Notes under the pieces: model-generated
The model's database searches: none
What the model was told of the DNA's origin: nothing
What the model saw: only the letters and a program-made list of their open reading frames with translations
Program-made: the position numbers and the translations under genes
Shown: one piece after another, positions 28,781 through 39,319 of the stretch
Layout of the letters: the number at the start of each line of letters is the position of its first letter
Position numbering within the stretch: position 1 is the first letter of the stretch
From: Pelomonas dachongensis
Lineage (GTDB): Bacteria; Pseudomonadota; Gammaproteobacteria; Burkholderiales; Burkholderiaceae_C
DNA length: 64,000 bases
Assembly (NCBI RefSeq): GCF_043555865.1
Contig: NZ_JBIGHY010000007.1
Location: forward strand, 186,001 to 250,000
Direction of reading: 5' to 3'

Positions 28781-28800
28781 CAAACGCAACCGCTGCGCTG

Positions 28801-29898
28801 ATGAACACCGCGCTGACCTCTTCCGAGCTGGCCGCCTGGCTGCGGCTGACGGAGAGCGTCGGCCCCGGTGCGGCCCGGCGGTTGCTGGCCATGGCCGGCA
28901 GTGCCGAGGCGGTGTTCGAGCTGCCGGCCGCTGCGCTCGACCAAACGCTGCCGCCCAAGCAGCGGGACGCCTTCAGCCGCCCGCCCGAACACCTGGCCGA
29001 GCTGATCGCCAACGCCGGCGCCTGGGTGCAGCAGCCCGGCCACGCGCTGCTGACGCTGGGCGACCCCGACTACCCGCCGCAACTGCTGGCCACCGCCGAT
29101 CCGCCCCTGCTGCTGTGGCTGCAAGGCCGGCGCGAACTGCTGGCGACGCCGTCGCTGGCCATCGTGGGCAGTCGCGATCCGACCGCCCAGGGCGCCTACA
29201 ACGCCCGCGCCTTCTCCCGCGCGCTGGCACGCGATGGCTACACCATCGTCTCCGGGCTGGCCCTGGGCGTGGACGCCGCCGCCCATGAAGGCGCGCTGGA
29301 CGCCGGCGGCGCCACGATCGCCGTTGTCGGCACCGGGCTGGATCAGGTCTACCCGCGCCGCAACGCCGGCCTGGCCGCGCGGCTGCTGGACGGCGGCGGG
29401 CTGATGCTCAGCGAGTACGCGCTGGGCATGCCCGTGCTGCAGGCCAACTTTCCAAAGCGCAACCGCATCATTGCCGGGCTCAGCCAGGGCTGCCTGGTGG
29501 TCGAGGCGGCGGTGCAGTCAGGCTCGCTGATCACGGCCCGCCTGGCCGCCGAGGCCGGCCGCGAGGTGTTCGCCATCCCCGGTTCCATCCACTCGCCGCA
29601 GTCGCGCGGCTGCCATGCGCTGATCCGGCAGGGCGCCAAGCTGGTGGAATCGGCAGAGGATGTGCGGGAGGAGCTGTCGGGCCAGGTGGCTCCGGCCGCC
29701 CCCGAGGTCGCCCAGGCACCGCACGAACAGCATGCGCTGCTGGACGCTATGGGCTTCGATCCGGTCAGCCTGGACGCACTGATGGCCCGCTGCGGCTGGC
29801 CCGCCCCCGAGCTGAGCGCGGCGCTGCTGGAGCTGGAACTGGAAGGCCACGTTGCCCGTCTGGCGGGTCAGCTGTTCCAGCGCCGCCGACAGGGTTGA
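28801..29898 (+). CDS. dprA: DNA processing protein DprA (Smf)
   Basis: 365 aa. DprA protects incoming single-stranded DNA and loads RecA during natural transformation. The Rossmann-like domain shows PSLAIVGSRDPTAQGAYNARAFSRALARDGYTIVSGLALGVDAAAHEGALDAGG, GTGLDQVYPRRN, then NFPKRNRIIAGLS and the conserved VEAAVQSGSLITARLAAEAGREVFAIPGSI. A C-terminal winged-helix-like segment follows. It is 157 bp after the LysM gene, with repeat R1 in the gap, and upstream of smg. A TfoX-like gene elsewhere in the window is consistent with a competence capacity. Confidence 0.96.
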   Translation: MNTALTSSELAAWLRLTESVGPGAARRLLAMAGSAEAVFELPAAALDQTLPPKQRDAFSRPPEHLAELIANAGAWVQQPGHALLTLGDPDYPPQLLATADPPLLLWLQGRRELLATPSLAIVGSRDPTAQGAYNARAFSRALARDGYTIVSGLALGVDAAAHEGALDAGGATIAVVGTGLDQVYPRRNAGLAARLLDGGGLMLSEYALGMPVLQANFPKRNRIIAGLSQGCLVVEAAVQSGSLITARLAAEAGREVFAIPGSIHSPQSRGCHALIRQGAKLVESAEDVREELSGQVAPAAPEVAQAPHEQHALLDAMGFDPVSLDALMARCGWPAPELSAALLELELEGHVARLAGQLFQRRRQG

Positions 29899-29983
29899 CG
29901 GGTTAACGCCGGATATCCGCGGCGGATCCGAGGGCTTATTCGCGTCCAGGCGCCGCGGGGCCCTGGGCTATCATCCCGCCACG

Positions 29984-30436
29984 ATGTTCGATGTCCTCGT
30001 CTACCTCTACGAGACCTACTGGCGGCCGGACGCCTGTCCCGACCATGCGCAGCTGACGCGCAAGCTGACGGCGGTGGGCTTCGAGAATGACGAGATCCAG
30101 GAGGCCCTCAGCTGGCTGGACGGCCTGGCCAGCGCAGGCGAGGCGTACCACGGCGAGCAGAGTGCGCATGCGCTGCGCGTCTACTCGCCCGCCGAGGTCG
30201 ACCACCTGGGCGAGGCGTCCATCGGCTTCGTCAGCTTCCTCGAATCCGCTGGCGTGCTGCCGGGCCCGATGCGCGAGATGGTCATCGACCGCGCGATGGC
30301 CATCGGCGGCAACGGCATGGACCTGGAAGACCTGAAGATCATCGTGCTGATGGTGTTCTGGAGCCTGGGCGAGGAGCCCGACGCGCTGATCCTGGACGAG
30401 CTGTTCGTCGCACCGGAAGAGCGGCTGATCCACTGA
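29984..30436 (+). CDS. smg: Smg family protein (DUF494)
   Basis: 150 aa. Begins MFDVLVYLYETYW, as the family does, and contains ENDEIQEALSWLDGL and DRAMAIGGNGMDLEDLKIIVLMVFWSLGEEPDALILDELF. The function of Smg is not established; it is usually encoded between dprA and topA. Here dprA precedes it by 85 bp, but topA does not follow; a convergent DUF1631 gene does. A strong terminator lies just after the stop. Confidence 0.95.
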   Translation: MFDVLVYLYETYWRPDACPDHAQLTRKLTAVGFENDEIQEALSWLDGLASAGEAYHGEQSAHALRVYSPAEVDHLGEASIGFVSFLESAGVLPGPMREMVIDRAMAIGGNGMDLEDLKIIVLMVFWSLGEEPDALILDELFVAPEERLIH

Positions 30437-30455
30437 GATTGCCTCCCCGGATAGC

Positions 30456-30478
30456 AAACGGCGCCTCACGCGCCGTTT
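30456..30478. terminator. Bidirectional intrinsic terminator between smg and the DUF1631 gene
   Basis: AAACGGCGC (30456-30464) pairs with GCGCCGTTT (30470-30478) around a 5-nt loop, with a T-run (TTTTC) on the plus side and A-rich sequence on the other. It lies 19 bp after the smg stop and 44 bp before the DUF1631 stop, so it can end both convergent transcripts. Confidence 0.88.
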
Positions 30479-30522
30479 TCAATTCCCTGAGCCAATCAGC
30501 GTCGGCCCAGACCGACCAATAC

Positions 30523-32970
30523 TTACTTGAGCAGCTGCTCGGGATCGGCGTCCAGCTTGGCCAGCGCCTTGCGAGTGGCCTGCACGGTCAGCGACTCGTC
30601 CTGCGCCGGCAGCAGCAGGCCGGCCTGCAGGAACGCGGCCATGCGGTTCAACGAGAACAGCACGCCGCGGCCCTTGGGCGTGACGAAAAGCGCCAGCTGC
30701 TTGCGCAGGCCGCGCCAGGCCAACTGCACCTGCTCGTTGCGGCCGCGGTAGTCCAGCATGAACCAGCCGCCCACCTGCAGCTCACGCGCCCAGGCGACCA
30801 TCGCCGGCGTGGGCGCGGAACCGCCTTCGGCCACCACCTCCATGCCGTCGGATTCGTGGCCGGACAGGTCGCGCACCAGCATCTCGTCGACATGGCTGTC
30901 GCCTTCGACGTCTTCGGGCAGCATGGCCTCCAGCGTCTCCAGTTGGTCCATCAGCTCGTCCAGACGCTCGCGCGGGATGGCCGCCGTCTTGGCCGTGAAG
31001 GCCGCGGCCAACGCGTTGTTGAGCTGGCGCACATGCTCGTCCTGCTTCTCGATGGCCAGACCGGCGTGGCTCATGCCGTCACGCAGCGTCTTTAACAGCG
31101 GCGGCAGCCGGCGGATGACGTCGGCCCGGTCCTCGCGAGATGACTTGGCGCTGGCGCTCCAGATCAGGTCGGCCGCCGCACGCTTCATCGACTTGGTGAT
31201 GTCGGCCTGCGCGCCCGAGCGCACGGCGGTGACGGCCAGCACGTCAGCCCAGACGTGGAACAGGAAGTCGCGCACGCCGTCCTGCACCGGCACCTCGGAC
31301 AGCATCTTGCGCAGCTCGATGGTGTACTGGATGGCCAGCGTCTCGCGCTGCTCGACCTGCTGGGCCAGCGACACACCGCGCTTGGACGCCTGGTTCTCGT
31401 TCTCGAAGTAGTTGTCGAGGAACTTCTCGAACTCGGTCAGCACAGTCGTGAATACGCGCCGGCCGGTGTCGGGATAGGCCTCGACGACCTGCACCACGCG
31501 CTTGATCTCGCGCTCCAGTGCGTCGTTGCTGGCCCGCTCGGCGGCCGGGCCGCTGGCCTGGGCCGCGTTGAAGCCCATCACGCAGGCGCCCATGCGGTCG
31601 ATGAGGCGGCGTGCGGGGTGGTCGGCGGCGGCGAAGAAGTCAGGCTCGCTGACCGCCACGCGCAGCACTGGCATCTGCAGCCGCGCGAACCAGACCCGAA
31701 CCGTGGCCGGGATGCGCTCCTCGGTCAGGATGCTCTGGAACATCATCGCCACGATCTCGATGGTGGCACGCTCGGCCGGCGTGTTGGCAGCCTGCTTCAG
31801 GACCTGTTTGAAGGCCTGGTTGCGCGCGCCGATCTCCTCCAGCTGGCGCGGTGCGCTTTGCGGCGTGGTGTCCGCATGCGCGGCGCTGCTGTTGCCGGAA
31901 GGGCGACGCAGTGACTCCTGCGCGTGCTTGATGGCGCCCGCCAGGCGCGGCGACGCCGGCGATGCCGGCTGGGCGAGCTGCGGCGCCGTGGCCAGCGAAG
32001 GGCGCGGTGCGGAAACGGCGCCGGGCTCGGTCTCGGCGGCAGCACTCAATGCGGCCAGGCTGGGCCTGCCGGCGCCAGGGCGCGCGGGCACCTGGCTCTT
32101 CGTGACTGGGAAACCGGGCACGTGGCGCGACAGCACCCGCTGCAGCTGGGCCATCACTTCGTCGGCCTGCGCACTGGCGCGGCTGCGCGGCTGCTCGACG
32201 CCGCCCGACGATTCGGACAGCGGCGCCAGCCCCGAGCTTGGCGCCGACACCGGCCCGGCGGCGGCAGGCAGGGCCGGCTGTGCAGTGGCAGCCGTGGTCG
32301 CCGCGGAAGCGGCCTGCGCCGTGCGGCGGATGAAGGGCCGCAGGTCGACCTCCGGCAGCACCTTCTGGGCGATCAGCCAGCGGTTGGTCTCGTGATAGGC
32401 CTCGCTGACCAGTTGCGCGAACTCCTCGTGCAGCTCGTGGTGCAGCAGCTGCCAGACCTGCGCGTCCAGGCCCACGCGGGTCCACGCGTCCAGCGCGATG
32501 CGCGCCACCACGTGGGCGCGCAGCAGGTCCAGCGGCTCCAGGTCGTCGTGCGCCTCCAGCGCCTGCATGCGGGTGCGCAGGTCGGTGAACTCCCACGTCG
32601 CGCGGTCCATCATGACCAGCGCCAGCCGGGAGCTGGTGATCTCGCGCTCGATGGTACTGTCGTCGACCAGGCTCATCTTGACCGACGGGGCCGAGGACGC
32701 GTCGGTTTCGCGGCCGGCTTCGGACACGCCGTGCGTGGCCGCGTGGCGCAGCGCGCCGACGACGGCCATCTGCCAGTTGGGGCCCAGCTTCTGCCAGGCC
32801 TGCACCGCATCGCGACGCGCCTGCACGACGGCATGCGAGGCCGCCTGGGACAGCAGGTTGTGGGCGCCCTGGCCGACAGCCGCCAACAGCGGCGTCATGC
32901 CCCGCACCAGGGCTTCCAGGTAGACACGCCGTGCCTGGGTGGCCAGGGCCTGGTTGCGAGCGGCGGTCAT
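30523..32970 (-). CDS. DUF1631 family protein
   Basis: 815 aa. The C-terminal half carries the DUF1631 pattern (ANTPAERATIEIVAMMFQSILTEERIPATVRVWFARLQMPVLRVAVSEPDFFAAADHPARRLIDRMGACVMGFN), followed by helical sequence and a beta-rich end (VGGWFMLDYRGRNEQVQLAWRG) that resembles a PilZ-like fold. The middle (about residues 220-370) is a long low-complexity Ala/Pro/Ser linker. The function of this family is unknown; I cannot assign one. It lies just upstream of secF on the same strand, 46 bp away. It is transcribed toward the smg terminator. Confidence 0.88.
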   Translation of the reverse strand: MTAARNQALATQARRVYLEALVRGMTPLLAAVGQGAHNLLSQAASHAVVQARRDAVQAWQKLGPNWQMAVVGALRHAATHGVSEAGRETDASSAPSVKMSLVDDSTIEREITSSRLALVMMDRATWEFTDLRTRMQALEAHDDLEPLDLLRAHVVARIALDAWTRVGLDAQVWQLLHHELHEEFAQLVSEAYHETNRWLIAQKVLPEVDLRPFIRRTAQAASAATTAATAQPALPAAAGPVSAPSSGLAPLSESSGGVEQPRSRASAQADEVMAQLQRVLSRHVPGFPVTKSQVPARPGAGRPSLAALSAAAETEPGAVSAPRPSLATAPQLAQPASPASPRLAGAIKHAQESLRRPSGNSSAAHADTTPQSAPRQLEEIGARNQAFKQVLKQAANTPAERATIEIVAMMFQSILTEERIPATVRVWFARLQMPVLRVAVSEPDFFAAADHPARRLIDRMGACVMGFNAAQASGPAAERASNDALEREIKRVVQVVEAYPDTGRRVFTTVLTEFEKFLDNYFENENQASKRGVSLAQQVEQRETLAIQYTIELRKMLSEVPVQDGVRDFLFHVWADVLAVTAVRSGAQADITKSMKRAAADLIWSASAKSSREDRADVIRRLPPLLKTLRDGMSHAGLAIEKQDEHVRQLNNALAAAFTAKTAAIPRERLDELMDQLETLEAMLPEDVEGDSHVDEMLVRDLSGHESDGMEVVAEGGSAPTPAMVAWARELQVGGWFMLDYRGRNEQVQLAWRGLRKQLALFVTPKGRGVLFSLNRMAAFLQAGLLLPAQDESLTVQATRKALAKLDADPEQLLK

Positions 32971-33015
32971 GGGAACGTCAGATCTGCGCGGCGTGAATGG
33001 CGGTTGGCAATCACT

Positions 33016-34053
33016 CTACACGACGGCCCCGGCATTCGGGTCGTTGGGGTCGTCCCGATTTGTCGCCGAATTCTTGATCAGATCCTCGCGCTTCACGCCC
33101 AGCCACATCGCGATGGCAGCGGCCACGAAAACGGACGAGTAGATGCCGAACAGGATGCCGATGGTCAGCGCGACGGCGAAGTAATGCAAGGTCGGGCCGC
33201 CGAACAGCAGCATGGACAGCACCACCAGCTGCGTGGAGCCGTGCGTGATGATGGTGCGGCTGATCGTGGACGTGATGGCGTGGTCGATGACCTCGTGCGT
33301 GTTCAGCTTGCGGAACTTGCGGAAGGCCTCGCGCACCCGGTCGAAGATGACCACGGACTCGTTCACCGAGTAGCCCAGCACCGCCAGGATGGCCGCCAGC
33401 ACCGCCAGCGAGAACTCCCACTGGAAGAAGGCGAAGAAGCCCAGGATGATGACCACGTCGTGCAGGTTGGCGATGATGCCGGCGACCGCGAACTTCCATT
33501 CGAAGCGGATGGCCAGGTAGATCATGATGCCCACGATGGTCATGCCCAGCGCCTTGGCGGCGTCCAGCGCCAGCTCGGCGCCGACCGCGGGGCCGACGAC
33601 CTCGGAGCGCGACAGCTTGATCGGCTCGGCACCATCGGCCTTCTTGCAGATCTGCTTGCTGACCTGCTCGCCCTGCGCGGTGATCTCCTGGTGCTCGGTG
33701 ACAGTGCCGGCTTCGACCCTGCACAGCTCGTTGAACACCTTGCCGACCACCTCGGTCTGCTTCTCGCCGGGGCGCACTGGCAGGCGGATCATCACGTCGC
33801 GCGACGAGCCGAAGTTCTGCACCTGCACCTCGCCGTAACCCATCTTCTCGATGGTGAGGCGGGTCTTGTCGATCTCCGCCGCCTGGGGGTAAGCCACCTC
33901 GATGACGGTGCCGCCGGTGAACTCGATGGAAAAATGCAGCTGGCGCGTGACCAGGAAGTACACGGCGGCGGCGAAGGTAACGAAGCTGATTACGTTGAGG
34001 ATCAACGCGTGCTTCATGAACGGGATGTCCCGTTTGATGCGGAAGAGTTCCAT
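33016..34053 (-). CDS. secF: Protein translocase subunit SecF
   Basis: 345 aa. With SecD it uses the proton motive force to drive late steps of protein export across the inner membrane. Six membrane segments are visible, the first at the N-terminus (ALILNVISFVTFAAAVYFLV). The signature FSIEFTGGTVIEV and the C-terminal GYSVNESVVIFDRVREAFRK are typical. It is 13 bp downstream of secD in the operon yajC-secD-secF. Confidence 0.97.
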   Translation of the reverse strand: MELFRIKRDIPFMKHALILNVISFVTFAAAVYFLVTRQLHFSIEFTGGTVIEVAYPQAAEIDKTRLTIEKMGYGEVQVQNFGSSRDVMIRLPVRPGEKQTEVVGKVFNELCRVEAGTVTEHQEITAQGEQVSKQICKKADGAEPIKLSRSEVVGPAVGAELALDAAKALGMTIVGIMIYLAIRFEWKFAVAGIIANLHDVVIILGFFAFFQWEFSLAVLAAILAVLGYSVNESVVIFDRVREAFRKFRKLNTHEVIDHAITSTISRTIITHGSTQLVVLSMLLFGGPTLHYFAVALTIGILFGIYSSVFVAAAIAMWLGVKREDLIKNSATNRDDPNDPNAGAVV

Positions 34054-34065
34054 CGTGTTGCTTTC

Positions 34066-35967
34066 TCAGGCCTTGGCGGCAGCGTCTTCGGTCGGGGCCT
34101 CGGCGGCCGGGGCGTCGGCCTGCGGCCTCCATACCTGGCCGATGGAGATGCTCTTGAGCTTCTTCTGGCGGCCGTACCAGAGGTTCACGAGGCCGCGGGA
34201 GAACACGACGGACGAGAACATGGACGTCAGGATGCCCAGGCAGTGCACGACCGCGAAGCCCTTGATCGGGCCGGAGCCGAAGATCAGCAGCGCGAGGCCG
34301 GCGATCAGCGTCGTTACGTTGGAGTCCAGGATGGTGTCCCAAGCGTGCTTGTAGCCCAGGTGGATGGCCTGCTGCGGCGCGGCGCCGTTGCGCAGCTCCT
34401 CACGCACGCGCTCGTTGATCAGCACATTGGAGTCGATCGCCATGCCCAGCGCGAGCGCCATGGCCGCAATGCCCGGCAGGCTCAGCGTGGCCTGCATCAT
34501 GGACAGCACGGCCATCAGCAGCAGCAGGTTGAACCCCAGCGCCAGTGACGAGAACACGCCGAACAGCAGGTAGTAGCAGCACATGAACACGGCCACGGCG
34601 ACGAAGCCCCAGGTCACGCTGGCAATGCCCTTCTCGATGTTCTCCTTGCCCAGGCTCGGGCCGATGGTGCGCTCCTCGATGATCTCCATCGGCGCGGCCA
34701 GCGAGCCGGCGCGCAGGAGCAGCGCGGTGTCGGCGGCTTCCTGCGTGGTCATCGCACCCGAGATCTGGAAACGGCTACCCAGCTCGCTGTTGATGTTCGG
34801 GGCCGTGACGACCTCGCCCTTGCCCTTCTCGAAGATCAGGATGGCCATGCGCTTGCCGACGTTCTCGCGCGAGACCTCCTTCATGATGCGGGCGCCCTTC
34901 GCGTCCACCGTCAGGTGCACGGCGGGCTGCTGCTTGTCGTCGAAGCCGGACTGCGCATCGGTGAGGTTGTCACCGGTCAGCACGACCTGGCGCTTGACGA
35001 TGATGGGACCGAAGCCGCGGTCGATGAAGCGCTCGGTGCCGAACGGCACGGGGCCGTTGCCGCTCAGTGCGGCCTGGGCTTCGGCGCTGTCGTCCACCAT
35101 GCGCAGTTCCAGCGTGGCGGTGCGGCCGATGATGTCCTTGGCGCGGGCGGTGTCCTGCACGCCGGGCAGTTGCACGACGATGCGGTCCAGGCCTGATTGC
35201 TGGATCACCGGCTCGGTGGTGCCGAGCTCGTTGACGCGGTTGTGCAGCGTCGTGATGTTCTGCTTCAGCGCGGCTTCCTGCGTGGCCACCTGCGCCTGCT
35301 GCGACAGGCTGCCGGCGATGCGCAGATCGCTGCCCTCGCCCTGCGGCGTCCAGGTGACCTCGGGCAGCTGCGTCTTCAGCACAGTCACGGCGGCCTGGCG
35401 CTGCTCGGCGTCGCGGAAGGCCACCAGCACGGTGTTGCCGTCGCGCGAGATGCCGGCGTGGCGGATGTTCTTCTCGCGCAGCATGGTGCGCACGTCGCCG
35501 ATCAGCGCCTCGGACTTCTTGGTCAGCGCCGCCTTCATGTCGACCTGCATCAGGAAGTGCACGCCGCCGCGCAGGTCCAGGCCCAGGTACATCGGGTTGG
35601 CGTGCAGCGCGGTCAGCCACTGGGGCGAACGCGACAGCAGGTTCAGCGCGACGATGTAGGCCGGGTCCTTGGGATCCGGATTCAACGCCTTGCTGATCAC
35701 GTCCTTGGCGGCCAGCTGCGTGTCGGGATCGGCGAACCGCGCCTTGACGGAGCTGCCGTCGAACTGCACGTAATCCGCCTGGACACCGGCTTCCTTCAGT
35801 GCGGCCTCGATGCGTGCCTGCAGCGCCGTGTCCACCTTGACGGTGACCTTGGCGCTGGAGACCTGCACCGCCGGCGCCTCGCCGAACAGGTTGGGAAGCG
35901 TGTAGAGCGTGCCAATCAGCAGCGCGACAAGCAGGATCGCGTACTTCCAGAGCGGATAGCGGTTCAT
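34066..35967 (-). CDS. secD: Protein translocase subunit SecD
   Basis: 633 aa, the usual length. N-terminal membrane segment (WKYAILLVALLIGTLYTLPNLFGEAPAV), then LGLDLRGGVHFLMQVDM and the large periplasmic P1 head, then five membrane segments with GLALGMAIDSNVLINERVREELRNG-type sequence near residue 500 and LIAGLALLIFGSGPIKGFAVVHCLGILTSMFS. It forms the SecDF accessory complex of the Sec translocon with SecF and YajC. It is 13 bp upstream of secF and 56 bp downstream of yajC. Confidence 0.97.
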   Translation of the reverse strand: MNRYPLWKYAILLVALLIGTLYTLPNLFGEAPAVQVSSAKVTVKVDTALQARIEAALKEAGVQADYVQFDGSSVKARFADPDTQLAAKDVISKALNPDPKDPAYIVALNLLSRSPQWLTALHANPMYLGLDLRGGVHFLMQVDMKAALTKKSEALIGDVRTMLREKNIRHAGISRDGNTVLVAFRDAEQRQAAVTVLKTQLPEVTWTPQGEGSDLRIAGSLSQQAQVATQEAALKQNITTLHNRVNELGTTEPVIQQSGLDRIVVQLPGVQDTARAKDIIGRTATLELRMVDDSAEAQAALSGNGPVPFGTERFIDRGFGPIIVKRQVVLTGDNLTDAQSGFDDKQQPAVHLTVDAKGARIMKEVSRENVGKRMAILIFEKGKGEVVTAPNINSELGSRFQISGAMTTQEAADTALLLRAGSLAAPMEIIEERTIGPSLGKENIEKGIASVTWGFVAVAVFMCCYYLLFGVFSSLALGFNLLLLMAVLSMMQATLSLPGIAAMALALGMAIDSNVLINERVREELRNGAAPQQAIHLGYKHAWDTILDSNVTTLIAGLALLIFGSGPIKGFAVVHCLGILTSMFSSVVFSRGLVNLWYGRQKKLKSISIGQVWRPQADAPAAEAPTEDAAAKA

Positions 35968-36022
35968 GAGGAGACTTTCTTGTCAGCGCCGCGGTGGCAC
36001 CGGAATATGGCGCCCTGTCGGC

Positions 36023-36346
36023 TTACTTCAAGCTGCCCTTGGGCAACACCTGAGAGATGGCGCTGCGCTGGATCTGCAGCTCCACGCCCGTGGCCACTTC
36101 AAGGTGGATGAAGTTGTCGCCCAGCTTGCTGACCTTGCCGACCACGCCGCCGGCGGTGACGACCTCGTCACCCTTGGCAACGGCCTCGATCATCGCCTTG
36201 TGCTCCTTCTGGCGCTTCATCTGCGGCCGGATCATGACGAAATAGAGCACGACGAACATCAGCACCAGCGGCAGCATGCCGAGGAGACCGGACTCGGGAC
36301 TGGCAGCGGCCGGAGCGGCTTGGGCGTAGGCGTTGGAGATGAACAC
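36023..36346 (-). CDS. yajC: Sec translocase accessory subunit YajC
   Basis: 107 aa with a single membrane segment (LLGMLPLVLMFVVLYFVMIRPQMKRQKEH), then the small soluble domain GDEVVTAGGVVGKVSKLGDNFIHLEVATGVELQIQRSAISQVLPKG. Translation starts at a GTG (36346, VFISNAYAQA), supported by GAGG about eight bases upstream; no in-frame ATG fits the family better. First gene of yajC-secD-secF. The genes that usually precede it (queA, tgt) are not in this window. Confidence 0.94.
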   Translation of the reverse strand: MFISNAYAQAAPAAASPESGLLGMLPLVLMFVVLYFVMIRPQMKRQKEHKAMIEAVAKGDEVVTAGGVVGKVSKLGDNFIHLEVATGVELQIQRSAISQVLPKGSLK

Positions 36347-36527
36347 GATGGATTCCTCAGGTGAACAGGCAGGGACGGCCGCGACCGTCCAGAGCAACCG
36401 CGAATTCTAGTGCCGCCCCGGCGGGCGCCCCTTGCCCCGGCGCCCTGCTAGCCTGAGCGGCGCCACTCGGGGCCTGCGGTGTCGCGGCGCGCCTCTGGCG
36501 CCCCACTTACCCGCGCCAGTACCGCAC

Positions 36528-37628
36528 ATGCCCAAGCCGCCCGATCTCGACACCCTGCGCCGCCACGCGGTCGCGCGCAGCCTGTTCGCTCCCACCACGC
36601 TGATGGCCGCCGTCGAGCGGCTGGGCGGCTTCGTGCAGGCCGACCCGCTGCGCGCCCCGGCCCGCGCCCAGGATCTGACGCTGCGCCATCGCGTGAAGGG
36701 CTACCAGGCCGGCGACCTGGAACGCCGCTACCCGCGGCTGGACCTGCAGGAAGACTTCTTCATCAACTATGGCTTCGTGACGCCCGCGCTGCGCGCGCTG
36801 ATGCATCCGCGCACGGCACACCGGGTGTGGGACGAGCCGCGCTGGCAGCTCGCCAACGCGGTGCTCGCGGAGGTAGGGCGCCTGGGCGAGGCGCACCCGG
36901 CCGCGGTCGATGCGGCACTCGGTCATGGGCCGGTGAAGAACTGGTTCGGCGGCAACAGCCGGCTGTCCACCGAGCTGCTGGACGGCCTGCACTACCGCGG
37001 CCGGCTGGACGTGGTGCGGCGCGACAGCGGCACACGCATCTACCGCCTGGCGGCCCCGTCCTTGGGGCAACAGGCCCACCCCGACCCGCAGGCCGCGATG
37101 GACGCAATGGCCGATGCGCTGGTGCAGAAGTACGCACCGTTGCCGGCGGGCAGCCTGTCCACGCTGATCAGTATGTTGGCCAGCGGCGCGCGGCAATGGC
37201 AAGATCTGCGCCGCACGACCTTCGCGCGCGCCAAGGCCCGGCTGCCCCATGCGCGCGTGGACGGCATGGACTGGTACTGGCCGGCCGGCGAAGACCCAGC
37301 GCGCGGCTGGCGCATCCCGGCGCAGGTGCGGCTGCTGGCCCCCTTCGACCCGGTGGTCTGGGACCGGCGCCGCTTCGAGCAGCTGTGGGGCTGGGCCTAC
37401 CGGTTCGAGGCCTACACGCCGGCGGCCAAACGCGTGCGCGGCCACTATGCGCTGCCGCTGCTGTGGCGCGACCAGGTCATCGGCTGGGCCAATGCCAGCG
37501 TGAAAGGCGGCGCGCTGCACGTTGACTGCGGCTATGCCGCGGACCGCGCGCCGCGCGAGGCCGGCTACCAGGCGGCGCTGGAGGACGAGATCCAGCGCCT
37601 GGCCGATTTCCTCGGCGCCAGGCGTTGA
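36528..37628 (+). CDS. YcaQ-like winged-helix protein (crosslink DNA glycosylase family)
   Basis: 366 aa. The family signature is visible in FAPTTLMAAVERLGGFVQADPLRAPARAQDLTLRHRVKGYQAGDLERRY, GFVTPALRALMHPR, and the C-terminal LLAPFDPVVWDRRRFEQLWGWAYRFEAYTPAAKRVRGHYALPLLWRDQVIGWANASV. Members (YcaQ, AlkX) unhook DNA interstrand crosslinks. The motif QxQ/D residues expected in the active site are not obvious to me, so activity is uncertain. Start at 36528 (MPKPPDLDTLRRHAVARSLF). Divergent from yajC (181 bp), alone in its transcription unit. Confidence 0.82.
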   Translation: MPKPPDLDTLRRHAVARSLFAPTTLMAAVERLGGFVQADPLRAPARAQDLTLRHRVKGYQAGDLERRYPRLDLQEDFFINYGFVTPALRALMHPRTAHRVWDEPRWQLANAVLAEVGRLGEAHPAAVDAALGHGPVKNWFGGNSRLSTELLDGLHYRGRLDVVRRDSGTRIYRLAAPSLGQQAHPDPQAAMDAMADALVQKYAPLPAGSLSTLISMLASGARQWQDLRRTTFARAKARLPHARVDGMDWYWPAGEDPARGWRIPAQVRLLAPFDPVVWDRRRFEQLWGWAYRFEAYTPAAKRVRGHYALPLLWRDQVIGWANASVKGGALHVDCGYAADRAPREAGYQAALEDEIQRLADFLGARR

Positions 37629-37712
37629 CTGCGGACGGCCCAAGCGGCGCAGGCGCCATGGCGCACCAACCGGCGAAGCGGTATTTGTCATCGAAGCCGC
37701 CCCGCCACGGGC

Positions 37713-37741
37713 GCTCACCACCACGGGCAGGCCGCTAGAAT
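37713..37741 (+). promoter_or_regulatory. Possible promoter of the ahcY operon
   Basis: TAGAAT (37736-37741) lies nine bases before the first base of the SAH riboswitch, a good place for a -10 element. The -35 side (about 37713, GCTCAC) is weak. Position relative to the aptamer is the main support. Confidence 0.35.
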
Positions 37742-37750
37742 GCGGGCCTT

Positions 37751-37818
37751 CCGAGGAGCGTTGCAACCTCTACCCTTGAGGCCAGGCTCGGAACCCTCCA
37801 TTGCAACTGCGCTCACCC
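37751..37818 (+). ncRNA. S-adenosylhomocysteine (SAH) riboswitch
   Basis: The sequence carries the SAH riboswitch landmarks in order: CCGAGGAGCGTTGCAACC (37751-37768), GCCAGGCTCGG (37781-37791) and TTGCAACTGCGCTCACCC (37801-37818). GAGCG (37756-37760) can pair with CGCTC (37810-37814) for stem P1, and CCGAG with CTCGG inside. The class is established to raise expression of SAH-recycling genes when SAH accumulates. It is 79 nt ahead of the ahcY start, exactly where the class is found in Burkholderiales. Confidence 0.95.
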
Positions 37819-37896
37819 GCTGGCCGACCGTGCCTGGGTGAGATCCGATCTCTCCTTGCGTGCGTCCAGCGGCTTCATTTGATTGAAGGAGCCTGC

Positions 37897-39312
<1,416 letters not shown>

Positions 39313-39319
39313 TCCCTCG

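Noticed and set aside
31924..34548. Long open frame of 874 codons on the plus strand opposite the DUF1631 and secF genes
   Set aside because: Shadow of two well-supported minus-strand genes. The translation is rich in His, Gln, Arg and Gly with no domain, as antisense frames in GC-rich DNA are.
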